26,386 nucleotides of DNA from Thermoplasmata archaeon (GTDB lineage Archaea; Thermoplasmatota; Thermoplasmata; Lutacidiplasmatales; UBA184): contig JASHPV010000060.1 in the NCBI GenBank assembly GCA_030037875.1, positions 1 through 26,386 on the forward strand, written 5' to 3'. A program made the position numbers and the translations under genes. Shown here piece after piece: positions 1 to 7,668 of the stretch; position 1 is the first letter of the stretch; the number at the start of each line of letters is the position of its first letter. Below the pieces are notes generated by a model, which worked only from the letters and a program-made list of their open reading frames with translations, made no database searches and was not told where the DNA came from.

Positions 1-599
1 ACCAGGTACGCGATCAAGATTCGCAGGCCTCCTTCCGGACCCTGCGCGCCGCGGACCGGGCGGCCCCCGTATCTTTCTTCGCTGACTCCCCGGGCCACGC
101 CCGTTAACACCGGCATATCGGTGGCCGTGACGGCGATCACTCCCCCCGGGGCGAGCGCGCGGAGTGCCGCATCGACGAAAGGCACGGGCGTGCCGAACGG
201 ATCGAGGTCCACGTAATCGAACTCCCGGTTCCCGGCGGGTTTCCTTGCGTCGCAGAGATGGGTCTGGAGGCCGCTAATGCCGGACTCGTGTAGGTTCCGT
301 TCGAGCACCTCGAACGCCGCGGGATTTTCTTCGGTGAAGTCGTACCGCGCGAAGGCGTCGGTCTCCTCCATCAAACGAAGACCGCGTACTCCCGTTGCGG
401 CCAACATATCCCACCCGCGCCGGTTCCCCGGGCCGTTGGGAAACACGGCGCGGACGACGGCCACGTTGAGGTCCCGGTCGAACTGCATCGCCGCGTTGTA
501 GAACACCGCGCGGCGTCGCGCGGGTCCGCGCGCCGTCGGAGAGGGCGGCAGCCAGAGCCGCGTTCCGCCCTCTCGGCCGAGGGCGAGCGGCTCGGTCAG
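1..599 (-). CDS. trm1: tRNA (guanine-26,N2)-dimethyltransferase Trm1, N-terminal part (cut by window edge)
   Basis: About 199 codons of the N-terminal half are present; the rest lies beyond base 1. The translation shows the Trm1 signature VFYNAAMQFDRD, then a SAM-binding region (GVRGLRLMEE), an NPAAFEVLERN segment, and the motif DYVDLDPFGTPVPFVDAA, the Trm1 form of the DPPY-type active site. The family uses SAM to dimethylate the N2 of G26 in tRNA. No ATG, GTG or TTG lies between the upstream in-frame stop and the conserved N-terminus. A CTG at 599-597 overlaps the TGA of the upstream NTPase gene as CTGA, exactly where ATGA or GTGA overlaps sit elsewhere in this window, so I take CTG as the start. 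The fallback is GTG at 506, which begins at the VFYN motif and loses a family-like N-terminal strand. Family identity is secure; the start is not. Confidence 0.88.
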   Translation of the reverse strand, partial: MTEPLALGREGGTRLWLPPSPTARGPARRRAVFYNAAMQFDRDLNVAVVRAVFPNGPGNRRGWDMLAATGVRGLRLMEETDAFARYDFTEENPAAFEVLERNLHESGISGLQTHLCDARKPAGNREFDYVDLDPFGTPVPFVDAALRALAPGGVIAVTATDMPVLTGVARGVSEERYGGRPVRGAQGPEGGLRILIAYL

Positions 600-1150
600 T
601 GGGTGCGCTCCGTCAGGAGCTTCACGATTTTGAACGCCAGGAGGTTCTTGTTCACCGGCGTCACCTCGAGGAGCCGTAGTTCATCCCTCCGGCGGATGTC
701 CTGCAGGAGCGGGTTCCGCGACTTCTTGTGGAGCGTCATGATGATCGACTTATCCTGGTCCAGCGTGTCGACGACGGCCTTCGTGAACGCCTCGCTTTCG
801 ACCTCCATCTTGCCGACCTCGTCGATCACGACCACGTCGGCGTTCTGACGGGCGTCCGCGAGCGCGCGGATCCCTAGGTCCTCGAGGGCCGCCAGGTTCA
901 CCCCGTATCGGCCGGAACGGACGCGGGACTTCATGCCCTCGTGGGCGAAGACCATGCTCTCCTTGGTCAGCCAATCGACAATCTGGAAGCCGCTGCGCCG
1001 CTGCTTCTCGACGATCGGTTCGGTGATCATTCCACCGACCTTGATCCCTTCCTCCTCGAGGAGGTCGATGATTCGCAGGAGGGTCTCGGTCTTGCCGGAA
1101 CCCGGGAGCCCCGTGATTCCGATCTTTACCGAAGCTAGATGCGACGCCAT
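596..1150 (-). CDS. THEP1-family nucleoside-triphosphatase
   Basis: This 184-residue P-loop protein has Walker A GLPGSGKT at residues 14-21 and Walker B VVVIDEVGKME at 106-116. The DE(V/I)GKME form is typical of the archaeal THEP1/NTPase_1 family, and the length (about 170-190) fits. These enzymes hydrolyse NTPs to NDPs in vitro; their cellular role is unclear. I chose ATG at 1150; a GTG two codons upstream (1156) is also possible. A TATA-like CTTAT on the minus strand near 1181-1185 would place transcription start close to either codon, giving a leaderless or nearly leaderless message. The stop overlaps the proposed CTG start of trm1, so the two are probably co-transcribed. The family is clear; a physiological link to tRNA modification is only suggested by adjacency. 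Confidence 0.88.
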   Translation of the reverse strand: MASHLASVKIGITGLPGSGKTETLLRIIDLLEEEGIKVGGMITEPIVEKQRRSGFQIVDWLTKESMVFAHEGMKSRVRSGRYGVNLAALEDLGIRALADARQNADVVVIDEVGKMEVESEAFTKAVVDTLDQDKSIIMTLHKKSRNPLLQDIRRRDELRLLEVTPVNKNLLAFKIVKLLTERTH

Positions 1151-1219
1151 AGCCACTGCTCTCCCCTGTACACGTCTCCGATAAGCCGGAGAATGCTATA
1201 GGGTATTCGGGGCGCGACG

Positions 1220-1948
1220 GTGAGCGGAACGTCACGACGGTCCGGAAGTCGTGCACGGCGGGCCGTCGGGGTGTATCCGGTCCGAGAGGATACTCGGCTG
1301 CTGGTCCGGTTCGTTCGACCCCGGCGAGGCGATACGGTTCTCGAGGTGGGATGCGGTCGAGGACTGGCGAGCCTCGCTGCGGCACGACGCGGAGCCCGGA
1401 GCGTCGTCGCCACCGACCTGAACCCCGCCGCGCTGCGCGCTGTTTTTCAGCGCGCTCGAGCGGAAGGACTTCCCGTGGAGGCGGTCCGCACCGACCTGGC
1501 AGCGGGACTTCGCCGGTTCGACCTGGTCTTCTCGAACCCACCGTATCTGCCGACGACCCGTCGCGAACGCGACCCGAACATGTGGGAGAATCTCGCGCTC
1601 GATGGGGGTCCCGACGGATGTCGGGTCATCGCCCGGCTCCTCGCCACGCTCCCCCAGCACCTGTCGGCTGCCGGACGCGCCTACGTACTCGTCTCGTCGC
1701 TTCAGTCGGGTCGCCACCTCGCCAGGATCTGCACGCGCTGGCGACGGGGAGGCGGCGTTTGCCGGACCGTGGCGGAGGAACGATGGGGCGACGAGACGCT
1801 CTCGATATGGCGGCTCAGTCGCGGCCCTCGGCGTACCGCACGATCGACTCGAGGAACAGGTGGCCATCGCCGGGTCCCTCCGCCAGACCCGTCCGTGTCC
1901 AGTCGGGGTGCTGGATCCGGTAGAAAGAACGCTCGGGGTGGGGCATGA
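1220..1948 (+). CDS. HemK2/Mtq2-like protein (glutamine-N5) methyltransferase
   Basis: The protein carries the class I methyltransferase motifs of the HemK family: VYPVREDTRLL at 18-28 (the HemK2 'VYePxeDTxLL' start), the SAM loop LEVGCGRGLAS at 41-51, TDLNP at 65-69 and the catalytic NPPY at 106-109. Archaeal HemK2 is expected to methylate the GGQ glutamine of release factor aRF1; here that is inferred from family. The start is GTG at 1220, about 20-26 bases after a TATA-like GCTATAG (1195-1201), which fits a leaderless message. The conserved domain ends at SIWRL near residue 199 (base 1816). The remaining 43 residues are basic, low in complexity and antisense to the 3' end of purQ, so the tail may be a lost stop or a sequence error and not functional protein. 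Confidence 0.8.
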   Translation: MSGTSRRSGSRARRAVGVYPVREDTRLLVRFVRPRRGDTVLEVGCGRGLASLAAARRGARSVVATDLNPAALRAVFQRARAEGLPVEAVRTDLAAGLRRFDLVFSNPPYLPTTRRERDPNMWENLALDGGPDGCRVIARLLATLPQHLSAAGRAYVLVSSLQSGRHLARICTRWRRGGGVCRTVAEERWGDETLSIWRLSRGPRRTARSTRGTGGHRRVPPPDPSVSSRGAGSGRKNARGGA

Positions 1949-2657
1949 TCCCGAAGATGTTCCCCATGGGGTTCGTGATCGCCGCGATGTCTCCGATGGA
2001 ACCGTTCGGGTTCCACGGGTACTCGGCCGGCCCGCCGTCCGGTCGGACGTAGCGGAAGAGGACCTGACCGTTCCGTTCGAGGTCCTCGAGGCGCGAGCCC
2101 GGTTCCCCCGAGAGCACCAGCTTGCCCTCTCCGTGGGACGACGGGATCATGTACCGCTCGCCGGGCGGGAGCGACTGGAGCGGCGCAAACCGCCCTCCCT
2201 CCCAGCGAAGGAAGGTCGGTCGGCATTCGTGGTGCCCCGAGTCGTTGGTCATCAACGCGGCCTGAGGCTTGCCTAACCGGCCGTCCGGTCGGCCCGGCAA
2301 GAGGCCGAGTTCCGTCAGGACCTGGAATCCGTTGCACACACCACCGACGAGGTGCCCTGACCGAACGAATTCTTCGAGCGCCGGTCCCATCGTCGCCCGG
2401 ACCCGCGCCGCAAAAATGGCGCCGGCACGAACATAATCGCCGGCCGAAAAGCCTCCCGGGAAGAAGAGCGCATGGAAGTCGAAGAGGTCCCGACGTTGGG
2501 CCCGCTCTACGTCCCGTCCTTCGAACTGCTTGAGTTGCACGATCTCGGCGGGCGCTCCGAGCGCGCGGAGGGCCGCGAGGAGCTCCTCGTCATTGTTCGT
2601 CCCCTCGATCGACATGAGGGCGATACGCAGCTGATCGCGACGCACGTCCCACGTCAT
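1815..2657 (-). CDS. purQ: Phosphoribosylformylglycinamidine synthase, glutaminase subunit PurQ
   Basis: This 280-residue class I glutamine amidotransferase supplies ammonia for FGAM formation in purine synthesis. It has the N-terminal SIEGTNNDEE segment, PGGFSAGDYVRAG at 67-79, the nucleophile Cys108 in GGVCNGFQ, and the catalytic His-Glu in GIMPHPERSF near the C-terminus. It is longer than many bacterial PurQ proteins (about 220-230) and resembles the longer archaeal form and the PurL C-terminal domain. The ATG at 2657 lies 28 bases after the moeA stop, so it is probably the last gene of a PfkB-moeA-purQ transcript. No purL or purS is in the window. Its 3' end overlaps the antisense tail of the methyltransferase gene. 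Confidence 0.95.
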   Translation of the reverse strand: MTWDVRRDQLRIALMSIEGTNNDEELLAALRALGAPAEIVQLKQFEGRDVERAQRRDLFDFHALFFPGGFSAGDYVRAGAIFAARVRATMGPALEEFVRSGHLVGGVCNGFQVLTELGLLPGRPDGRLGKPQAALMTNDSGHHECRPTFLRWEGGRFAPLQSLPPGERYMIPSSHGEGKLVLSGEPGSRLEDLERNGQVLFRYVRPDGGPAEYPWNPNGSIGDIAAITNPMGNIFGIMPHPERSFYRIQHPDWTRTGLAEGPGDGHLFLESIVRYAEGRD

Positions 2658-2685
2658 CGGGGGCGCGCGTAAAGCCTTGCGGGGA

Positions 2686-3945
2686 TCAGCCCCGGTGGAT
2701 GGAACCGGGGACGGTTCCGATCGGCTCCGGGAGCAGGTGCACGGCCACTCGTTGTCCCCGTCGGGGAGTCCTCGAGCCCGGCGGAATCATCGCGAAGGCG
2801 TTGACGCCGCGGAGCCCGGTGACCGCATGGGAACCGTGATAGACGGGGTACCCCCATCCGTCCGCCACACTCAGCGGGAGCACGACGGAAAGGTCACGGG
2901 AGGGATGATCTCCCGCGCGCGCGAGTCGGCAAGTTCCCTCCGTCCATCCTGGCCCCACGAGGTGCCCCAGTCGACGCAGGAGCGGCGAAAGGAGCCAGAA
3001 ACTGTTCGATAGACTCGAGGTGGGGTGGCCCGGCATGCCGATGACGAGACGACCCCGGCTCTCGGCCGCGATCGTGGGCTTGCCCGGGCGCACTGCGATT
3101 CCGTGGAACAAGACGCGTCCCACTCGGGGAAGGACCTCGGGCGCGTAGTCATGTTCCCCGACCGAACTTCCTCCGGTCAAAAGCACGAGGTCGCTCCGAG
3201 CTAGCGCCTCCCGGACGGCAACCTCGATTTGGTCTGGGTCATCCGGCAACGGCGGGTGCGGAAGCGAAATCCCTCCGTTCGCGTGGATGATCGCGCCCAG
3301 GGTCAGATTGTTCGTTTCGTAGATCTGGTCGCCCCGAAGCGGTTTCCCCGGAACCACCAGCTCATTCCCGTTGGGCAAGAGGGAAACTACCGGGCGCGCG
3401 AAGACTCGGACGTGCGTCCGGCCGGCCGCCCCGAGAGCGCCTACCGTGGCCGGATCGAGCGCATCCCCACGCCGGACCAGCACCTGGCCGCGCCGGAAAT
3501 CGGCTCCCCTCGCGGCGATGCGCTCACCGACGCGCACGAACCGGGGGACCGAAACTTCCTGTCCGCTCTTCTCCACCTCTTCGAAGATCACCATCGTATC
3601 GGCTCCGGGCGGAAGCCGGCCCCCGGCTGCGATCGCGACGGCCTCATCCGTGCGGAGACGGCGAGCGAACCCGCGGTCGGCGAACACCTCCCCGACGACC
3701 CGGAACCGTGCAGGCTGATGCGTCGTCGCGCCCACGCTCGATGCTGAGCGGAATGCGTAGCCGTCCCATGTCGCTCGGGCAAATCTCGGGACTGAGACCG
3801 ACGCGCGATACGTCTCCGCGCTGGCCCGTCCGAGAGACTCGGTGAGGGGCACCTCCTCCTGAACCGCAACGGGACGGGCTGCGGCGAGGACCCGGCGTAC
3901 GGCCACGTCGACGGGGATCAGCTTCCCGAACGGCCGCATCTCCAT
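2686..3945 (-). CDS. moeA: Molybdopterin molybdenumtransferase MoeA
   Basis: This 419-residue protein has the MoeA domain order. The N-terminal region carries VPRFARATWDGYAF at 52-65, close to the usual 'drSaMDGYA'. LPPGADTMV follows at 111-119, LLPNGNELV at 189-197, and the MoCF-biosynthesis nucleotide-binding motif GGSSVGEHD at 258-266. RPGKPT (286-291), GMPGHPTSS (303-311) and a C-terminal beta domain complete it. The family inserts molybdate (or tungstate) into adenylated molybdopterin. ATG at 3945 is used; a second ATG two codons later is possible. It sits 18 bases after the PfkB stop and 28 before purQ. No moa, mob or mod genes are nearby, so the cofactor pathway must be elsewhere. Confidence 0.95.
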   Translation of the reverse strand: MEMRPFGKLIPVDVAVRRVLAAARPVAVQEEVPLTESLGRASAETYRASVSVPRFARATWDGYAFRSASSVGATTHQPARFRVVGEVFADRGFARRLRTDEAVAIAAGGRLPPGADTMVIFEEVEKSGQEVSVPRFVRVGERIAARGADFRRGQVLVRRGDALDPATVGALGAAGRTHVRVFARPVVSLLPNGNELVVPGKPLRGDQIYETNNLTLGAIIHANGGISLPHPPLPDDPDQIEVAVREALARSDLVLLTGGSSVGEHDYAPEVLPRVGRVLFHGIAVRPGKPTIAAESRGRLVIGMPGHPTSSLSNSFWLLSPLLRRLGHLVGPGWTEGTCRLARAGDHPSRDLSVVLPLSVADGWGYPVYHGSHAVTGLRGVNAFAMIPPGSRTPRRGQRVAVHLLPEPIGTVPGSIHRG

Positions 3946-3963
3946 GTTCGCCGCGACCCGCCA

Positions 3964-4932
3964 CTACCTCGCCGATAGAACAGGCAGAGATGGAGGCCGC
4001 GGTCCGAGCGGATGCAGCCCCGAAGGGTCACCGCTCTCCAGCCAACGCGCGGCAGCCCAGGCTCCGTAGCGGAGGCAGTCCTCGAGCGGATCGCCCCGGA
4101 ACCAGCCGGCGTAGAAACCGCCCCGGAATCCATCTCCGGCTCCCGTCACCTGCTGTACCCGGCGGGAACCGACCGCGGAGACCCGAACGGGCCCGGCGCG
4201 GGTCCAAGCGGTGGACCCCCGGGGGCCGCGGGTCTCGACCACGAGCGGGACGATCTCCAGCAACTCGGCCATCCTTCTCAACCGTAACAGCTCCAGCGCA
4301 TGGGCTAGCTCGCTGCGGTTCGCAAAGAACAATTCAGATCCCGACAGCAAACGCCGGAGCGACGGAGAGTCCCATCGGTAGAAGATCTCTTGGGCCGGAT
4401 CCGCCGCCGCGCGCATGCCCAGGCGTCGCCCCGCCTCAAGGGTACGTAGCTGGTACTGGGGGTTGCCGGTCGTGAGATGCAACCACCCCGCCCGTGACAA
4501 CAATCCTCGCGGGACCGCGGTGCCGCGGTCCCCCTCCATAGGTCCCTGGTCGATCAGCGTCACCTGTTCCCCGCCCGCGGATTCGACGATGAATGCCGCC
4601 GGCGAACGAGCCCCGGGCACGCGCTGGAAGCCCGTCAGGTCTAGCCCCTCGCGTATCAGCTGCCTCCGGAAATGGGCCGGAAAGTCCGGCCCAACTTGCG
4701 AAACCAGGGCGGTCCGTACCCCCAACTTCGCGGCGGCCCGAGCAATATTGGCCGCGGTACCGCCCAATCGCACTTCACGATTACGCAGCGGGACCGTGCG
4801 GTCAATGGTGGGGAGCCGCTCGACGTGGAAGAAGTGGTCGAGATTCGTGTGACCGACCACCACCAGGTCCAGGTCCCTCCGAGTCGCCCGAGCGGAGACC
4901 GTAATCGCCTTCGAGCGTCGGCGACTCGCCAT
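3964..4932 (-). CDS. PfkB-family carbohydrate/nucleoside kinase
   Basis: This 322-residue sugar-kinase-fold protein starts at ATG 4932. It shows the N-terminal strand VVVGHTNLD (24-32), the glycine-rich PfkB signature region VRLGGTAANIARAAAKLG (54-71), FFANRSELA (202-210), and the catalytic VTGAGDGFRGGF (262-273), with Asp267 as the presumed base. The family phosphorylates sugars or nucleosides; I cannot assign the substrate. The reading frame stays open far upstream, but the homology begins just inside this ATG and a TATA-like TTACTAAAT lies about 29-38 bases before it, so longer starts are rejected. It is the first gene of a probable moeA-purQ operon and divergent from the amidohydrolase, which might hint at nucleoside or base salvage, but that is weak. 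Confidence 0.85.
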   Translation of the reverse strand: MASRRRSKAITVSARATRRDLDLVVVGHTNLDHFFHVERLPTIDRTVPLRNREVRLGGTAANIARAAAKLGVRTALVSQVGPDFPAHFRRQLIREGLDLTGFQRVPGARSPAAFIVESAGGEQVTLIDQGPMEGDRGTAVPRGLLSRAGWLHLTTGNPQYQLRTLEAGRRLGMRAAADPAQEIFYRWDSPSLRRLLSGSELFFANRSELAHALELLRLRRMAELLEIVPLVVETRGPRGSTAWTRAGPVRVSAVGSRRVQQVTGAGDGFRGGFYAGWFRGDPLEDCLRYGAWAAARWLESGDPSGLHPLGPRPPSLPVLSAR

Positions 4933-4960
4933 GATGCTCCGACCCGCCCAGTGGCCGGAA

Positions 4961-4970
4961 GATTTAGTAA
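4961..4970. promoter_or_regulatory. Shared TATA-like element between divergent PfkB and amidohydrolase genes
   Basis: The only AT-rich stretch in the 69-base divergent gap reads GATTTAGTAA on plus and TTACTAAATC on minus. It ends about 29 bases from the minus-strand ATG (4932) and 32 from the plus-strand ATG (5002), so one element could place both transcription starts close to the two start codons. This is spacing and composition only. Confidence 0.5.
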
Positions 4971-5001
4971 TGTGGGTCGTAGAGGCCGGCCGGAACCGCC
5001 G

Positions 5002-6069
5002 ATGATCGTAGAGGGGGCCGTCGTGGACGTCGATGGCGCCCGGCCCGCCTATGTACGGTTTCGGAAAGGGAAAGTTGTCGAGGTCGGGACTCCCGGCACG
5101 GACTCCCGGCGCGGCACGGAACGGCGCATCCGGGGCATCGTGACACCGCGTCCCGCGAACTCGCATACCCATCTTGGGGACGCGGCCGCGGCTCGGGAGC
5201 CTCCCCTCGCCCCGGTGTCGGAGATCGTGGGCCCCCAGGGCCTCAAGTTTCGACTCTTGGCCATGCTTTCACCGGAGGAGAAGGAAAGGGCGATGCGCTC
5301 GGCACTCGAACGGATGGTTCAGGAGGGCGTGGGCGCCGTGGTCGATTTCCGCGAGGAGGGTGTCCCCGGGGCGGAACTCCTTCGGCGTGCGGCCAACGGA
5401 CTTCCGATCGAGGTTCGCATCTTGGGCCGCCCGATCCGGCGACCCGTGGAGATCGGCGAGCTCACGCGGCTTCTCCGAGTGACCGATGGCGTGGGCATCA
5501 GCTCCGCCCGCGAAGAAGACGCCGATACCCGGGCTGTTCTCGCCGAACGAGCGCACCGCGCCGGCAAATGGTTCGCCCTGCACGCTAGCGAGGAGGTGCG
5601 AGAGAAGCCCGACACCTACCTGCGGCCCCGGCCCGACTTGCTGGTGCACCTGACGAAGGCCACCCAGGACGACCTCGAGACGGTCGCCCAGGCGCGGATA
5701 CCGGTCGCAGTCTGCGTCCGCTCGAACGCGCTGTTCCAGCGCAGCCCGGATCTCTCGCTCTTTGCGGAGGCCGGGGTCCGACTCCTGATTGGGTCCGATA
5801 ACGCGATGCTCAACGCTCCCTCCGTCTTTCGTGAGACGGAGTTCGCGTACTTGTCGGGTCGGCTACTTGGGCATCCCGTGGACCCCGAGTATCTTGCGCG
5901 TGCCGCGTACGTGGAGCCTTGGCTCTGGCTGGACGAGCCCGGCCGGGCCCGAGTTGCGCCGGGGATGGCGGGGTCCCCGCTCGTGCTTCGGCTGCCTCCG
6001 GAGGACCCGGCGTATCAGTTGGTCACCCGAGCCACCGAACAGCTTATCGTCCCGACCGGGGCCGAGTGA
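5002..6069 (+). CDS. Amidohydrolase-family metal-dependent hydrolase
   Basis: This 355-residue protein has the amidohydrolase layout. A short N-terminal beta region leads to NSHTHLGD (53-60; His55 and His57 as metal ligands), then FALHASEE (His194), VHLT (His216) and LIGSDNAM (Asp266), matching the HxH...H...H...D set of the cytosine-deaminase/SAH-deaminase (COG0402-like) group. Such enzymes remove amino or amide groups from cyclic substrates; the substrate here is unknown. The ORF is open for more than 300 bases upstream, but that part is antisense to the PfkB gene. Homology starts at MIVEGAVVDV, so ATG 5002 is chosen. The stop lies 15 bases before glyS, suggesting co-transcription. Confidence 0.85.
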   Translation: MIVEGAVVDVDGARPAYVRFRKGKVVEVGTPGTDSRRGTERRIRGIVTPRPANSHTHLGDAAAAREPPLAPVSEIVGPQGLKFRLLAMLSPEEKERAMRSALERMVQEGVGAVVDFREEGVPGAELLRRAANGLPIEVRILGRPIRRPVEIGELTRLLRVTDGVGISSAREEDADTRAVLAERAHRAGKWFALHASEEVREKPDTYLRPRPDLLVHLTKATQDDLETVAQARIPVAVCVRSNALFQRSPDLSLFAEAGVRLLIGSDNAMLNAPSVFRETEFAYLSGRLLGHPVDPEYLARAAYVEPWLWLDEPGRARVAPGMAGSPLVLRLPPEDPAYQLVTRATEQLIVPTGAE

Positions 6070-6084
6070 ACGGTCCGTGGTTCA

Positions 6085-7602
6085 ATGAAGTACGACGAAC
6101 TCTTCGCCCTCCTCCGGCGCCGGGGCGTGCTCTGGCCCAGCGCCGAGATCTACGGGGGAGCCCAAGGTCTCTATGACTACGGCCCCGCGGGCGCTCGATT
6201 GAAGCGGCGGGTCGAAGAGGCGTGGGCCGCGTGGTTCGTGGGCCTCTCGGACGATTTCTATCGCATCGACCCGGCCGAGATTCTCCCCGAGGCCGTCGTC
6301 CGCGCTTCCGGGCATCTGGAGAATTTCACCGACCCCGAGATTTCCTGCGCGAAGTGTGGAGCCCATTTCCGGGCCGAGACGATCCTCGAGAAGTTTCGCC
6401 CCGAAGGGGTCGATGGACTGACACCGACCCAGATCGGCGCCCTGCTGAAGGAGTTCCCGGTCCGGTGTCCGAACTGTGGCTCGACGGAGTTGTCGGTCCC
6501 GCGGCCGTTCAACCTCATGTTCGGCTTCGATTTTGGAGCGGCCGGCGGAGAACGAGCGTACCTGAGACCTGAGACGGCGCAGAACAGTTACCTGGCCTTC
6601 TCCCGAATGTGGGACGTCGGCCGGCACGCCCTCCCGCTGGGCATCGCCGTCATCGGCAAGGCGTATCGGAACGAGATCGCCCCCCGGCAGGTCCTGTTCC
6701 GTATGCGCGCCTTCACCCAAGCGGAGCTCCAGATTTTCTTCAACCCCAGCTCCTTCCCACTGCCGTTCTCGTCGGTCTCGAACGAAGGGCTGCCCGTCCT
6801 GCGAGTCGCGCAGCGAGCGGCCGGGCAGGAGGCCCCCGAGCTCCGTAGCGCACGCTCCCTCGTGGACGAAGGTCTTCCCGAGTTCTACGTCTTCTTCCTC
6901 GTTCATCTCTACCGGTTCTTCCGGGATGTGTTGCGATACCCGAGCGAGGCGATCCGACTCTTCGAGAAGTCCGATACTGAACGGGCATTCTACAACCGGA
7001 TCCAATTCGATTTTGAGGTCAAGCTCGAGAGCCTGGGAGGCTACAAAGAGCTGGGCGCCGTCCACTATCGCGGGGATTATGACCTGAGCCGCCATTCCGC
7101 CGGCTCGGGGAAGGACCTCTCGGTCGCGCTGCTCGGCGGAGAGCGCGTACTACCCCATGTGCTGGAGGTCACCTTCGGTGTGGACCGGAACGTCTGGGCG
7201 CTCGCCGACCTGGGGCTCGTCGCGGATGGGGACCGCACCGTCTGGAAACTCCCCCCGTACCTGGCCCCGTCGACCGCGGGCGTCTTTCCGCTCATAAAAA
7301 AGGACCACGCGGTCGAGGCTCGACGATGGCTGGACCAGCTTCAGAAGGCGGGTATCGACGCCGAGTTCGACGAGAGCGGTTCTATCGGCCGCCGGTACGC
7401 CCGGATGGACGAGCTCGGGGTCCCGTACTGTGTTACGTTGGACCACGAGAGCCTTGCGGCGCCGTCGCCGGATGCCCGGACCGCTACGCTCCGAGACCGG
7501 GACTCGAAGACCCAGGAGCGAGTGACCCTCGACACCCTGATCGCGCGTCTCCACGCGAGCCGTGTGGCTCCTCGCCCCAGGCCACTGAACGCCGTCGGGT
7601 GA
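6085..7602 (+). CDS. glyS: Glycyl-tRNA synthetase (class II, alpha2 type)
   Basis: This 505-residue protein is the archaeal/eukaryotic-type glycyl-tRNA synthetase. Seen are GLYDYGPAG near residues 28-36, two Cys pairs (C88/C91 and C128/C131) that look like a zinc ribbon in the insertion, and RPETAQNSYLAF (161-172), which binds glycine and ATP. Motif 2 is YRNEIAPRQVLFRMRAFTQAE (194-214), followed by motif 3 in the VTFGVDRN region. A C-terminal anticodon-binding domain begins around VFPLIKKDHA. It charges tRNA-Gly. The usual 'REFTQAE' Glu is Ala209 here. The protein is on the short side for the archaeal family. ATG 6085 follows the amidohydrolase stop by 15 bases with no obvious Shine-Dalgarno. 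Confidence 0.96.
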   Translation: MKYDELFALLRRRGVLWPSAEIYGGAQGLYDYGPAGARLKRRVEEAWAAWFVGLSDDFYRIDPAEILPEAVVRASGHLENFTDPEISCAKCGAHFRAETILEKFRPEGVDGLTPTQIGALLKEFPVRCPNCGSTELSVPRPFNLMFGFDFGAAGGERAYLRPETAQNSYLAFSRMWDVGRHALPLGIAVIGKAYRNEIAPRQVLFRMRAFTQAELQIFFNPSSFPLPFSSVSNEGLPVLRVAQRAAGQEAPELRSARSLVDEGLPEFYVFFLVHLYRFFRDVLRYPSEAIRLFEKSDTERAFYNRIQFDFEVKLESLGGYKELGAVHYRGDYDLSRHSAGSGKDLSVALLGGERVLPHVLEVTFGVDRNVWALADLGLVADGDRTVWKLPPYLAPSTAGVFPLIKKDHAVEARRWLDQLQKAGIDAEFDESGSIGRRYARMDELGVPYCVTLDHESLAAPSPDARTATLRDRDSKTQERVTLDTLIARLHASRVAPRPRPLNAVG

Positions 7603-7630
7603 GGGACCCCGCCCCTCCGACTGGGGAACG

Positions 7631-7638
7631 CATATATG
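7631..7638 (+). promoter_or_regulatory. TATA box for the coiled-coil/UPF0200 gene pair
   Basis: CATATATG is a strong TATA-type island in a GC-rich 66-base gap between glyS and the coiled-coil gene. It lies 31-38 bases before the ATG at 7669, the archaeal spacing for a start site a few bases upstream of the gene. Confidence 0.65.
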
Positions 7639-7668
7639 CCGCGTCCCCCGTGACAACGTACGGGGAGC

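Noticed and set aside
750..1541. 263-codon minus-strand ORF
   Set aside because: It crosses the divergent promoter and runs out of frame through the NTPase and antisense to the methyltransferase, both with clear motifs; Arg/Pro-rich composition is typical of GC-rich shadow frames.
4933..5172. 80-codon N-terminal extension of the PfkB gene
   Set aside because: It is antisense to the amidohydrolase start and upstream of the shared TATA-like element; no homology.
6082..7095. 337-codon minus-strand ORF
   Set aside because: It is entirely antisense to glyS, which has all class II signatures.
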